Below, in pieces: positions 16,546-24,420 of a stretch of 35,290 nucleotides of DNA. The notes under the pieces are model-generated. The model was not told where the DNA came from. It worked only from the letters and a program-made list of their open reading frames with translations, and ran no database searches. This DNA is from Oscillospiraceae bacterium. Its GTDB lineage: Bacteria > Bacillota > Clostridia > Oscillospirales > CAG-272. The position numbers and the translations under genes were made by a program. The stretch is from assembly GCA_015064885.1 (NCBI GenBank), contig SVRJ01000024.1:1-35290 (forward strand), read 5' to 3'. Positions within the stretch are counted from its first letter, which is position 1. Every line of letters starts with the position of its first letter.

Positions 16546-18330
16546 TCAGGATGCGTAATCTGTCTTTGTATAGTTCTTTCCGTCAAAGGGAAGCTGGAAT
16601 ACGAACTTGCTGTAGCCTGCCGTATATATATCAACTACCTTCTTCGAGGAGATAAGGTACTCGGATCGCGACTTATCCTTGTACGTTGCATAGTGTGTGG
16701 TCGCCATCGGCCAGAGCACGTAATAGGGGTCTATAAGTGAGTAGAGTGCCGTCGTACCGCCCTGGTATCCGTGGTGGGCTACCTGAACGAAGTCGCACAT
16801 CATAAAGTCCTTATTATACGTCTTTACTATAATGCGCGAGCCGTCCTCAGAGCAGTCACCGAGCATCATAAAGCTCTGTCCCGCAAGCTCAAGCTTTGTC
16901 ACGGTCGTGGACGTGTTGAAATACGTGAAATTTGACGGCACGAACATCTCGAGGTTATAGATAACCGTTATCTTAGAGTCTCTGATATAGAACACCTGTC
17001 CGGGGTGGGATTTAACAAGAGCAACGCCTCGGCTCTTGAGTGCCTTTTCTACCGCTACCTGCTTACTTGTGCTCTTGTTCTCCGCTCCCTGAGAATCCGC
17101 CTCGGTGGGAGTGTTTCTTATCACCATCTCGATCTTATACTTAGAGGATGCGGTGTTGGGAGAGTAAAGGTTGTTGAACGCGATAAATCCGCCGTAGTGG
17201 TCACTGTGCGCGTGGGTTATTACCCATGCCGCGATAGTGATATTTTTCGGGTCGGGTGCTTGCTCGGTCATAACGTCGTTAAGCTTCTTGCCGTCTGTAT
17301 TGGAGTTTGAGAAGCCGCCGTCATAGATGATAAAGCTTCCGTCGGAAAGTCTGAACAGATAAGACATACCGTTCTGATAGCTGCTGCTGTTACCCTTTCT
17401 CTCAACACCGATCTGCGTTACGAGGGGGGTAGTTACTGCGGTATACTTATTATCCTGCTCTCTTGTCGCAAGGGCGGTTTCGGAAAGAGGCTCGATATTT
17501 ACTCTGAGCTCACCGCTGTATTTGGTATAGTATGCGGTTACAAGGTTCTTTGAGTCCTTATAAGTAGCAAAGAGGTTATCGCCTATAGTATTTACCGCAT
17601 ATTCCTCATAGCCCTTTTCCTTGAGCTGAGCCTTATATTTATCAAACTTTTCGGGAGTTGCATCGCTCATAATAACGAGCTGACATTCGTCACCCATATC
17701 GTGTATTGCGTTGACAGAGGAATCCTCAAGCATCGGAAGAGCCGAGAGGAGAGTCTCGTTTGACGTGCCCTCTATAAGGAAATTCTCCTCAAAGGTGAAG
17801 CTTCCGTCCTCGGTGATATTATTCTTGATGTGCTTGATAAGATCACCGACCGCCATATTCAGAGCCTTTTCGGTATATCCCGCGATTACGAGCTTTCCGT
17901 TTATAACGGTAACTCTGTAGGAGCAGAGACCGAGGTCCTTATGTGCCTGTGCGCTTTCTTTTCTGTTGGTAAGACCTATGAGAACGACCTTCTCGGTATC
18001 CGAGATGACCTGGTCTCTCTTTACAAAGTCATCTGTAAGCTTTATTCCCGTGAGTCCTTCGGGAATAAATTCGATCACCCTCTCGCGGAAGTTTACAGCT
18101 GTATTTATAATAGTAGAAGACGCGACCTCGGGTCTTACTATCTTATATTCTGTTTTTCCTTTTACTATAAACTCGGTTTTCGTCTGTGTGAGCGGAAGCT
18201 CGTCAGTCACTGTTTCCGAGGTCGTCGTTTCACCTGCACCTTCTCCGGGCTTGCAGCTTGTGAGTACAAGACTTGTAAGCATAAGGAGAACGAGAAGTAG
18301 AGATAAAAGCTTCGTTGTTCTGTTTTTCAT
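16546..18330 (-). CDS. lipoprotein metallo-beta-lactamase-fold hydrolase (ComEC-like)
   Basis: A 594-residue lipoprotein; the lipobox LTSC places the lipidated Cys at 26. A module at about 61-170 carries VLIGLTNRKES (116-126), like that in the EEP and DUF4838 lipoproteins. The C-terminal metallo-beta-lactamase domain (about 300-590) has HAHSDH (373-378), the metal-ligand aspartate in LGDCSEDG (492) and AHHG (His519/520), an arrangement like the ComEC/Rec2 metal domain. It should hydrolyse a phosphodiester or similar bond outside the cell. The start at 18330 follows AAGGAAC; an upstream in-frame ATG (18402) overlaps the preceding gene. It lies 22 bases after the cytosolic metallo-hydrolase gene and is co-transcribed with it. 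Confidence 0.88.
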   Translation of the reverse strand: MKNRTTKLLSLLLVLLMLTSLVLTSCKPGEGAGETTTSETVTDELPLTQTKTEFIVKGKTEYKIVRPEVASSTIINTAVNFRERVIEFIPEGLTGIKLTDDFVKRDQVISDTEKVVLIGLTNRKESAQAHKDLGLCSYRVTVINGKLVIAGYTEKALNMAVGDLIKHIKNNITEDGSFTFEENFLIEGTSNETLLSALPMLEDSSVNAIHDMGDECQLVIMSDATPEKFDKYKAQLKEKGYEEYAVNTIGDNLFATYKDSKNLVTAYYTKYSGELRVNIEPLSETALATREQDNKYTAVTTPLVTQIGVERKGNSSSYQNGMSYLFRLSDGSFIIYDGGFSNSNTDGKKLNDVMTEQAPDPKNITIAAWVITHAHSDHYGGFIAFNNLYSPNTASSKYKIEMVIRNTPTEADSQGAENKSTSKQVAVEKALKSRGVALVKSHPGQVFYIRDSKITVIYNLEMFVPSNFTYFNTSTTVTKLELAGQSFMMLGDCSEDGSRIIVKTYNKDFMMCDFVQVAHHGYQGGTTALYSLIDPYYVLWPMATTHYATYKDKSRSEYLISSKKVVDIYTAGYSKFVFQLPFDGKNYTKTDYAS

Positions 18331-18352
18331 ATGAATGTTCCTTTCCTTATTT

Positions 18353-19369
18353 TCACTCTTCAATATATGTAAGCTCGGTTCCCGAATCTTTGTCGCATTC
18401 AAAGAGAACCGTTTGAAGACCGCTGTTAACGAATTTGATATCCGTATCGGGTGATAGCGCCCGCATAGCCTGCTCTGCCGTGGCTATCTGTGTAGTCATT
18501 ACTACGTAGCGCGGCGACATAGAGAGCATAAGAGGCGCGGCTGCGTCCCTTGCAAAGCCGTGATGAACGTACTTAAGAACCGTAACGTTACCTATCCTGT
18601 CCCTATACGTGCGAAGCATAATGTCAAGTGCCTCACCGTCGCAGGACTCGAGACGCTTCATGGTATCTCCCGTGAAAAGAAAAGTGTTTTCCCCGAGTCT
18701 GAAGCTTACCCACATAGATCCGGCATTAAGCGCATACGTGGACGCCTTTGTTCTCGTATCCGCTATTCCGTTTTCAGAAAGAGCGAGCTTTGCGTATATG
18801 TCGCACATATATTTCAGATAGCTTTCCGAAAACGGATCAAACGGAAACGGGTAAAACGTAACCGAAAGATCTCCGTTTGCTATCTCGGTAACGTTCTCCT
18901 CCCCAAATCCGACAGTTGTAACTATAGCGCGGGGGTGAAGGTCCTCGAGTATCTTCATAAGATACGGGCGGTATTTTGCCTCACTGTCCTTTGTATAATT
19001 GAGATATTCCTTCGGGATACGTCCGCGATCCGGCAGATAAACGTCGGCTATATCGATAAACGCATTGACCGCAATATTCGATATAAGAGCTTCGACGTGG
19101 TCAACGTGAAAGTGAGATACGATGAGATTGATACGGAGCTTACAGTCTATATCGTGAATAAGCTCCTTATGCTTTTTCAGATACTTTTTTCTGATACCGA
19201 GCAGAAAGCTCAGACCGTGGTAGGTGTCCGTATGTCCTCCGTCGATAAGGTACACGTCCTTGCCGTAGCAAATAACGAAGGCGTCTGCCTTCTTTACCTT
19301 TTCCGCGTGCCCGACAGAATAAACCCGCAGCTTTCCGTCACACTGAGCAAAATCATTGGCAAAAACCAT
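18353..19369 (-). CDS. cytosolic metallo-beta-lactamase-fold hydrolase
   Basis: A 338-residue protein without a signal peptide. It has a metallo-beta-lactamase fold of the ComEC-like type: an early IDGGHTDTY stretch (about 42-50), SHFHVDH (85-91), FTGDTMKR with the metal-binding Asp, and KYVHHGF further on. The substrate is unknown. It is the first gene of a two-gene unit whose second product is an exported hydrolase of the same fold, so the pair may act on one compound inside and outside the cell. Start support is GAAGGTGAGGG about 5 bases upstream, plus the consensus promoter at 19414-19442. Confidence 0.85.
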   Translation of the reverse strand: MVFANDFAQCDGKLRVYSVGHAEKVKKADAFVICYGKDVYLIDGGHTDTYHGLSFLLGIRKKYLKKHKELIHDIDCKLRINLIVSHFHVDHVEALISNIAVNAFIDIADVYLPDRGRIPKEYLNYTKDSEAKYRPYLMKILEDLHPRAIVTTVGFGEENVTEIANGDLSVTFYPFPFDPFSESYLKYMCDIYAKLALSENGIADTRTKASTYALNAGSMWVSFRLGENTFLFTGDTMKRLESCDGEALDIMLRTYRDRIGNVTVLKYVHHGFARDAAAPLMLSMSPRYVVMTTQIATAEQAMRALSPDTDIKFVNSGLQTVLFECDKDSGTELTYIEE

Positions 19370-19413
19370 ATTCCCTCACCTTCTTTCACAGATATCATTC
19401 TGCTACAAGATAT

Positions 19414-19442
19414 ATTGTACCATATTTCACCGCAAATTTCAA
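19414..19442 (-). promoter_or_regulatory. promoter for the metallo-hydrolase pair
   Basis: Minus-strand TTGAAA (19437-19442) and TACAAT (19414-19419) are 17 bp apart, with TGG before the -10 (extended -10). Confidence 0.8.
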
Positions 19443-19488
19443 GTACCTTATACGATATAATTATTTAAACTTTAAATTTTTAGTCGTT

Positions 19489-19986
19489 TCATCCGTCTAT
19501 TTTTCTTACGATATATTCTTCAACACCGTCCGTTGGAATACCGAGGGCTATTCCTATCTCGGTGTAGAGCAGCTCCTTTGCGCGCGAGGATATCTCAGAT
19601 TCAAACGCGGCAAGCTTTTTTCTGTTTTTTTCTTTTTCTCTCGCACGCTCGTACACCGTCTTTATTATGCTGACGAGATTTGCGGGATACGGCTCGGAAA
19701 GAAGCTTTCTGTACGCTTCCTTCCTCATTTTTTCACTCGCAACACAAACAGGCGCTATACTCGGCATATGCGATATAAGGTCGCCTGCCTCGCATGCGCT
19801 CATAAGAGGGCGGACGGTTATACCCTTCCCATCTATCGGGCTGTAAATATCCGCAGACGCGCTTCCCTGCACTCTCAGGCGGTAAAAGCGTTTATCGCTC
19901 CCCTTATCTATATCCGGCATGCATATATCCTCTACTCTGCACACCCCTTTTGTGAAATGAACTATAAAATCTCCTTTGCTGTACAT
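19489..19986 (-). CDS. CarD-family transcriptional regulator
   Basis: A 165-residue protein whose N-terminal 60 or so residues match the CarD/TRCF RNA-polymerase-interacting domain (YSKGDFIVHFTKGVCRVEDI, then YSPIDGKG). A helical, basic C-terminal part follows (AREKEKNRKKLAAFESE). CarD proteins bind the RNA polymerase beta subunit and stabilise open promoter complexes; in Clostridia they are general or stress-related factors. The ATG at 19986 is preferred over a GTG six bases upstream because GGAGGGTGTTT directly precedes it. It is divergent from the lactate-dehydrogenase-type gene across a 322-base intergenic region. Confidence 0.88.
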   Translation of the reverse strand: MYSKGDFIVHFTKGVCRVEDICMPDIDKGSDKRFYRLRVQGSASADIYSPIDGKGITVRPLMSACEAGDLISHMPSIAPVCVASEKMRKEAYRKLLSEPYPANLVSIIKTVYERAREKEKNRKKLAAFESEISSRAKELLYTEIGIALGIPTDGVEEYIVRKIDG

Positions 19987-20054
19987 AAACACCCTCCTAC
20001 AAAAATAACGTGCGGCAACAGGATTTACGCCCTAAAGCCACACGTTGTATATTA

Positions 20055-20063
20055 ATTATAGCA
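20055..20063 (-). promoter_or_regulatory. extended -10 promoter for the CarD gene
   Basis: Minus-strand TGCTATAAT, with the hexamer at 20055-20060, lies about 70 bases before the CarD ATG. The -35 region is only T-rich, so it depends mainly on the extended -10. Confidence 0.65.
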
Positions 20064-20114
20064 TTTCCGGGCAAAAAAATAAAGAACTTTTCCCCTTCGT
20101 TTTTGTAAATTTTC

Positions 20115-20148
20115 GAGTGTACACTCTCCTTTGTTAAAACTTTATCAA
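20115..20148. promoter_or_regulatory. palindrome and Rex-like operator upstream of ldh
   Basis: GAGTGTACACTC (20115-20126) is a perfect 12-bp palindrome. Five bases on, TTGTTAA, four bases, TTATCAA (20131-20148) matches the Rex redox-repressor consensus (TTGTTAA-N4-TTAACAA in Clostridia) with one mismatch. Rex senses NADH/NAD+ and commonly controls lactate dehydrogenase genes. The site lies about 70 bp upstream of the ldh -35, which is far for simple repression, so the call is tentative. Confidence 0.45.
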
Positions 20149-20215
20149 TCTATGCAAAACAGAATCGAATAAAATTTGCATATCGCCGAATTTTTAAAAA
20201 ACGCTGATTTTTCTG

Positions 20216-20244
20216 TTGACAAACACCGATATTTGATATATAAT
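20216..20244 (+). promoter_or_regulatory. perfect consensus promoter for ldh
   Basis: TTGACA (20216-20221), exactly 17 bp, and TATAAT (20239-20244), both hexamers fully consensus, stand about 65 bases before the ATG at 20309. A highly expressed gene is expected unless repressed. Confidence 0.9.
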
Positions 20245-20308
20245 CTTATATGAAAAGGAATAATATATTAAAATTCTTATACGCCTTACGGCAGAACGGA
20301 GACAGAAT

Positions 20309-21241
20309 ATGAAAAGAAAGATCACTATCATCGGTGCGGGAAACGTAGGCTCCACTATCGCATACACGCTTGCTCAGATGGATGCGGCAGCCGAAATAGT
20401 CTTAATCGACATAAACGAAAACAAGCTTGCGGGAGAGGCTCTCGACATACAGCAGAGCACCGCATTTGCGTCCGCCTGCGACGTTATCGCGGGAGACTAT
20501 AAGGATGCAAGCGGCTCTGACGTAGTGGTCATCACCTCGGGGCTTGCGAGAAAGCCGGGGCAATCCCGACTCGACCTCACGCGCACAAACGTTGAAATAA
20601 TAAAGAACATCGCTCCGAAAATAACGGCGGCGGCTCCCGACGCTATTTACGTTATAGTTAGCAACCCCGTGGACATTCTCACCTACGTATTTGCGAAGAT
20701 CTCCGGTATTCCCGAGAACAGAGTGCTTGGCTCGGGCACTATGCTCGACACCGCGCGTCTGCGCTCAAAATTCGCAAGAGACTTAAATCTCAGCGACTCT
20801 CACATACACGCATACGTTTTCGGTGAGCACGGTGACTCTGCGCTGATCCCTTGGTCTGTGGCAAGAATATCCGCAGTTCCTCTCGGAGAATATATAAAAA
20901 AGGCTACGGGTAAGGACGTTGACTACGCTTCAATAGAAGAGGAGCTGCGCACCTCGGCACTCAAGATAATAGAGGGCAAGGGCGCGACCTACTATGCGGT
21001 CGCGGCTGCAACGTGCCATATAATCAAGGCTCTCTTTGCGGGCTCGGATGCGGCTATGGTGGTCTCCACTGTTCTCCACGGAGAATACGGAATAGAGGAC
21101 GTAGCTCTCAGTATGCACACGCTGATAGGTCCCGAGGGTGTAAAGGGCAGATTCTGCAGTGCTATTACTGACGAAGAAAGGGAAAAGCTCCATAAGAGCG
21201 CAAACACTTTAAAGGCGATAATAAAGGAGCTTGACATCTGA
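20309..21241 (+). CDS. ldh: L-lactate dehydrogenase-type (possibly malate-active) dehydrogenase
   Basis: A 310-residue NAD-dependent 2-hydroxyacid dehydrogenase of the LDH/MDH family. It has the Rossmann loop GAGNVG (9-14), catalytic Asp147 and Arg150 in the LDTARLR stretch, and catalytic His174 in FGEHGDS. The SGTMLDTARLR and KGATYY segments are lactate-dehydrogenase-like. The substrate loop, however, reads LARKPGQSR: Arg81 occupies the place of Gln102 in Bacillus LDH, where arginine favours oxaloacetate/malate. Arg87 matches the conserved Arg109. The product is therefore named LDH by overall similarity, with malate activity possible. CGGAGA precedes the start, a perfect promoter drives it and a terminator follows. 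Confidence 0.9.
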   Translation: MKRKITIIGAGNVGSTIAYTLAQMDAAAEIVLIDINENKLAGEALDIQQSTAFASACDVIAGDYKDASGSDVVVITSGLARKPGQSRLDLTRTNVEIIKNIAPKITAAAPDAIYVIVSNPVDILTYVFAKISGIPENRVLGSGTMLDTARLRSKFARDLNLSDSHIHAYVFGEHGDSALIPWSVARISAVPLGEYIKKATGKDVDYASIEEELRTSALKIIEGKGATYYAVAAATCHIIKALFAGSDAAMVVSTVLHGEYGIEDVALSMHTLIGPEGVKGRFCSAITDEEREKLHKSANTLKAIIKELDI

Positions 21242-21250
21242 GCATTAATA

Positions 21251-21292
21251 AAAAATGCTGTCTCAAATCCGAGTTTGAGGCAGCATTTTTTT
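21251..21292. terminator. bidirectional terminator between ldh and araC
   Basis: A 17-bp stem (21251-21267 with 21274-21290, one T-G pair) and 6-base loop is flanked by an A-run on the left and a T-run on the right, so it can end both convergent genes. Confidence 0.9.
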
Positions 21293-21304
21293 ACTGTTAA
21301 CATA

Positions 21305-22126
21305 TCAATATTCGTAGTTGAAGGTCCTTCTGTACTGTGCGGGTGTAACTCCGCATTTTTCCTTGAACACCTTATTAAAATGAGACTGTGAGCAGAATCC
21401 GGTCTCAAGCGCGATCTCAAGCATAGATCTCTCACCTGCCATTATAAGGCGCTTCGCTTTTTCTATCCTCTTTTCACAAACGTATTCAAAGGGAGTCATT
21501 CCGACCTGCTCGCAGAATATGGTATGCAGATAATTCGGGGATATATGGACGGCGGAGGCTATCGTACGCAGTGAGCAATCCGAGCCGAAATTCTCGTTTA
21601 TATATTCATACGCCTCACGAACCACGCGGCTCACGTGAAGTCCACCCGTATCATCCGAGGCTCCGCGGCTTATCTTTACTATACGGCAGAGTATCTCGAA
21701 AAAGAGAGAATTTATACGCAAGGTATCAACGTCGTCATTCTCCCCGCGTGAGCTCACGTATGCGTTTCCGAGCTTTCCGAACAGTGCGATAAGCTCATCC
21801 GTCTTCTTCTGATCGTCTGTATAGATCACTGTTGGAAGCGACTTTATTATCCTATCGCACTCCTCCGAGCGTATTTCGGGCACGACTCTTATAAAGCTGC
21901 ACCTCACGGGGAAATCGCTGTATCTTTTGTCGCCCGGCTTGGCGCAGAGAAGCATTCCCCTTCTGACCCGGTATTCCTCACCGTTCACGTGGCTGACGCC
22001 CCCCTCTCCGTGGAAAAGCTCTATCTCATACTGAAGGACTGTACGCATCTGGCTTTTACTTTTATTCGGTCTCATCACAGAGCTGTCGAACACTCCGCAG
22101 TAGAGATCGTCTTTTTTTTCAAGCAT
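21305..22126 (-). CDS. AraC-family transcriptional regulator
   Basis: A 273-residue regulator. The N-terminal half resembles a cupin-like ligand-binding domain (GEEYRVRRGMLLCAKPGDKR around residues 50-70), and the C-terminal 100 residues form the AraC double helix-turn-helix (LRTIASAVHISPNYLHTIF, then MLEIALETGFCSQSHFNKVFK and the GVTPAQYRR signature). Its start at 22126 follows GGGGAGGTTTATA; a longer in-frame ORF to 22213 lacks a ribosome site. It is transcribed away from the glycoside hydrolase operon and probably activates it in response to a sugar, as its own promoter overlaps the operon promoter. Confidence 0.92.
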   Translation of the reverse strand: MLEKKDDLYCGVFDSSVMRPNKSKSQMRTVLQYEIELFHGEGGVSHVNGEEYRVRRGMLLCAKPGDKRYSDFPVRCSFIRVVPEIRSEECDRIIKSLPTVIYTDDQKKTDELIALFGKLGNAYVSSRGENDDVDTLRINSLFFEILCRIVKISRGASDDTGGLHVSRVVREAYEYINENFGSDCSLRTIASAVHISPNYLHTIFCEQVGMTPFEYVCEKRIEKAKRLIMAGERSMLEIALETGFCSQSHFNKVFKEKCGVTPAQYRRTFNYEY

Positions 22127-22149
22127 TATAAACCTCCCCGTAAGATAAT

Positions 22150-22202
22150 GATAAAAAAAGCGTAATATATGTATATACCAACGCCTTTTTGCGTGATATA
22201 AT
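22150..22202 (+). promoter_or_regulatory. promoter and activator region of the glycoside hydrolase operon
   Basis: TGATATAAT, with the hexamer at 22197-22202, is an extended -10. The -35 position has a poor match (TATACC, 22174-22179), as expected for an activator-dependent promoter. An imperfect inverted pair, AAAAAGCGT near 22154 and ACGCCTTTTT (22181-22190), lies at the right distance for AraC half-sites. Confidence 0.55.
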
Positions 22203-22217
22203 ATAAACGGCAAATAT

Positions 22218-22246
22218 ATTATACCGCTAAATCACGGTTTTGTCAA
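22218..22246 (-). promoter_or_regulatory. consensus promoter for araC
   Basis: Minus-strand TTGACA (22241-22246), a 17-bp spacer and TATAAT (22218-22223) are all consensus. Transcription would start near 22211, almost the same place where the opposite-facing operon promoter is expected to start. Confidence 0.85.
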
Positions 22247-22276
22247 TAGAAAAAAAGATTTTCAGGGAGGCTCTTT

Positions 22277-23722
22277 ATGGAAAGACTAAAAAAGGTGGGC
22301 GCGCTCCGCAATTATTCGGCAAGCGAGATAGTTACGTCAAGGCTCGGAATAGGCTTTGAAAAGCTCGACAGAAACGTTTTCGACCCCGAAAAGGCATACG
22401 ACAAGGTGTCGAAAATAGGCGTAAAATACGCGAGGCTCCAATCGGGATGGATGCGCACCGAAAAGGAGAAGGGTGTTTACGATTTTGCATGGCTCGACTC
22501 GATAGTAGATAATCTCATAGCACGCGGAATGAAGCCGTGGCTCTGTCTCTGCTACGGTAACCCTCTATACACTCCGCTCGCAAAGCTTGTTTTCGGTGCT
22601 GTCGGCTGCCCTCCGATAAATTCTGACGAGGCAAAGGAGGCGTGGCTGAATTACGTACGTGCCACCGTCTCGCACTTCAAGGGCAGAATATCCGTATATG
22701 AGGTATGGAACGAGCCCGACTGCCCTTATTCATGGAAGCACAGAGACGGAGAGACAAAAGCGGATATAGACCTTACCGTAAACGCGAAAGAATACGGAGA
22801 ATTCGCCCTGGCTACCGCTATCGCCGTTAAGGAGACTGACACAGACGCAAGGGTGGCGGGCTTTGCCATCGGTCACTCCGCGGTCCTCAAATTCGTGAAC
22901 GACGCTCTCTCGACAGGCCTTTACAAATACATAGACTACGTATCCTTCCATTCGTATTCCTCGTACGACATGAGAAGAGAAAAAGTAATTACCGCTCTAC
23001 GCAGGCTTATCGATCATTATGACCCGAAAATAAAGCTCATTCAGGGTGAATCGGGTGCTCAATCCAGGAGCGACGGAAACGGAGCGATGAAGGGCTTTGC
23101 CTGGACGAGAGAAAAGCAGACTAAAATGCTTCTGCGCACGCTTGTCTGCGACCTTTACTGCGGTCTTGAGTTTTCCTCGTATTTTTCGTGCATGGATATG
23201 ATAGAGGCTCTTCACGGAAGAGTGGGAGATAAGAGCTCGTATCTCGACTACGGATATTTCGGTGTTCTGAGTGCCGAGTTCGACGAGGACGGAAGAGCTA
23301 CCGGAGAATACACCGAAAAGCCCTCCTATTACGCTCTCTCCGCGCTTGCCTCTCTTATGCGTGAAAACGCCGAGCCTATAAATATCCCCTACGCTCTCGA
23401 GGATCTTCCTTCAAGGAGAGTAAACGGAAGAGACTGCACCGACGACAGTATAAAGGTATACCCGTTCAGACTCTGTGACGGAAGGACCGCTCTTATCTAC
23501 TGGAATGCGGTATATCTCATCACCACCTCATACGAGGGAACGGCATCCTTCTCTGTTTTCGGACAGGATACCGAGGAAATAAGGCTTATCGACCTTCGCG
23601 ACGGAAGCATATACGAGCTTACGGAGGAAATGACAGAGGACCTCGGAGACGGAGGAGTGCGCCTTAAAAACATTCCTCTTACAGACACGCCCCTCGCATT
23701 GGTATTTGGAAAGGAGAAGTGA
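22277..23722 (+). CDS. clan GH-A glycoside hydrolase (GH39/GH5-like)
   Basis: A 481-residue TIM-barrel glycosidase. YEVWNEPD holds the Asn145-Glu146 pair typical of the acid/base of clan GH-A, VSFHSY gives His225, and LIQGESGA gives Glu258 as probable nucleophile. The N-terminal part (LGIGFEKLDRNVFDPEKA, then GVKYARLQSGWMRTEKEKGVYDF) and a small C-terminal beta domain fit GH39-like enzymes. No signal peptide is present, so it acts inside the cell on imported glycosides. GGGAGG precedes the start. It heads a four-gene operon with a UlaG-like hydrolase, an enolase-superfamily dehydratase and a short-chain dehydrogenase. The exact substrate is unknown. Confidence 0.85.
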   Translation: MERLKKVGALRNYSASEIVTSRLGIGFEKLDRNVFDPEKAYDKVSKIGVKYARLQSGWMRTEKEKGVYDFAWLDSIVDNLIARGMKPWLCLCYGNPLYTPLAKLVFGAVGCPPINSDEAKEAWLNYVRATVSHFKGRISVYEVWNEPDCPYSWKHRDGETKADIDLTVNAKEYGEFALATAIAVKETDTDARVAGFAIGHSAVLKFVNDALSTGLYKYIDYVSFHSYSSYDMRREKVITALRRLIDHYDPKIKLIQGESGAQSRSDGNGAMKGFAWTREKQTKMLLRTLVCDLYCGLEFSSYFSCMDMIEALHGRVGDKSSYLDYGYFGVLSAEFDEDGRATGEYTEKPSYYALSALASLMRENAEPINIPYALEDLPSRRVNGRDCTDDSIKVYPFRLCDGRTALIYWNAVYLITTSYEGTASFSVFGQDTEEIRLIDLRDGSIYELTEEMTEDLGDGGVRLKNIPLTDTPLALVFGKEK

Positions 23723-23726
23723 GATC

Positions 23727-24407
23727 ATGAAAGCTATTTGGCTCGGGCAGGCGGGAATTTTGCTCTCCTGCGGTGAAAAAACAGTCATTATCGATCCTTA
23801 TCTGTCTGACAGTGTTGTCAAGGCAGAGCCCAAAAATTTCAGGCGCAAGCCGATAGACGAAAGCTTTCTCGCTATCGAGCCTGACGTTCTCGTGTTTACG
23901 CACGACCACCTCGACCACTACGATCCCGAGACGGCACCCGTGTATTTTGCAAAGGAAAAGAATATGACGGTTCTCTGCCCCACGTCGGTATGGAACAAGG
24001 CAAGGCAGTATAAAAACGGGCATAACTACGTTCAGTTCAACAGATACAGTGAATGGACCGAAGGCGACCTTCGTTTTTCGGCGGTCAAGGCTGAGCACAG
24101 CGATCCGTATGCGATAGGTGTGATCATCGAGGAGCTTTCAACCGGAATAAAGCTGTACGTAACCGGAGACACTCTCTATAACAAAGAGATATTTGACGAT
24201 CTTCCGGATGACATCTATGCGGTATTCCTGCCTATAAACGGTGTCGGAAACAATATGAACGCCACAGACGCCGCCCGCTTTGCAAGGAGAACGGGCGCAA
24301 GGAAGGCGGTACCGATACATTTCGGTATGTTTGACGAGCTTGACCCAAGGTCGTTTGTATGCAGAGGCAGAGTAATACCCACTATATATGAGGAAATAGA
24401 ACTGTAA
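23727..24407 (+). CDS. UlaG-like metallo-beta-lactamase-fold hydrolase (possible lactonase)
   Basis: A 226-residue single-domain protein with the metal-binding motif HDHLDH (59-64), an early IIDPYLSD stretch, VTGDTLY with its metal aspartate and a late PIHFGMFDELD histidine. This is the layout of the UlaG/YtnP-type branch that includes L-ascorbate-6-phosphate lactonase. The ATG at 23727 follows AAGGAGAAGTGAGATC; the longer frame would begin with a TTG inside the previous gene. It lies 4 bases after the glycoside hydrolase gene and 13 bases before the dehydratase gene, so it is clearly in the operon. Opening a sugar lactone is the likely role, by context. Confidence 0.85.
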   Translation: MKAIWLGQAGILLSCGEKTVIIDPYLSDSVVKAEPKNFRRKPIDESFLAIEPDVLVFTHDHLDHYDPETAPVYFAKEKNMTVLCPTSVWNKARQYKNGHNYVQFNRYSEWTEGDLRFSAVKAEHSDPYAIGVIIEELSTGIKLYVTGDTLYNKEIFDDLPDDIYAVFLPINGVGNNMNATDAARFARRTGARKAVPIHFGMFDELDPRSFVCRGRVIPTIYEEIEL

Positions 24408-24420
24408 AAGGAGCAATCAA

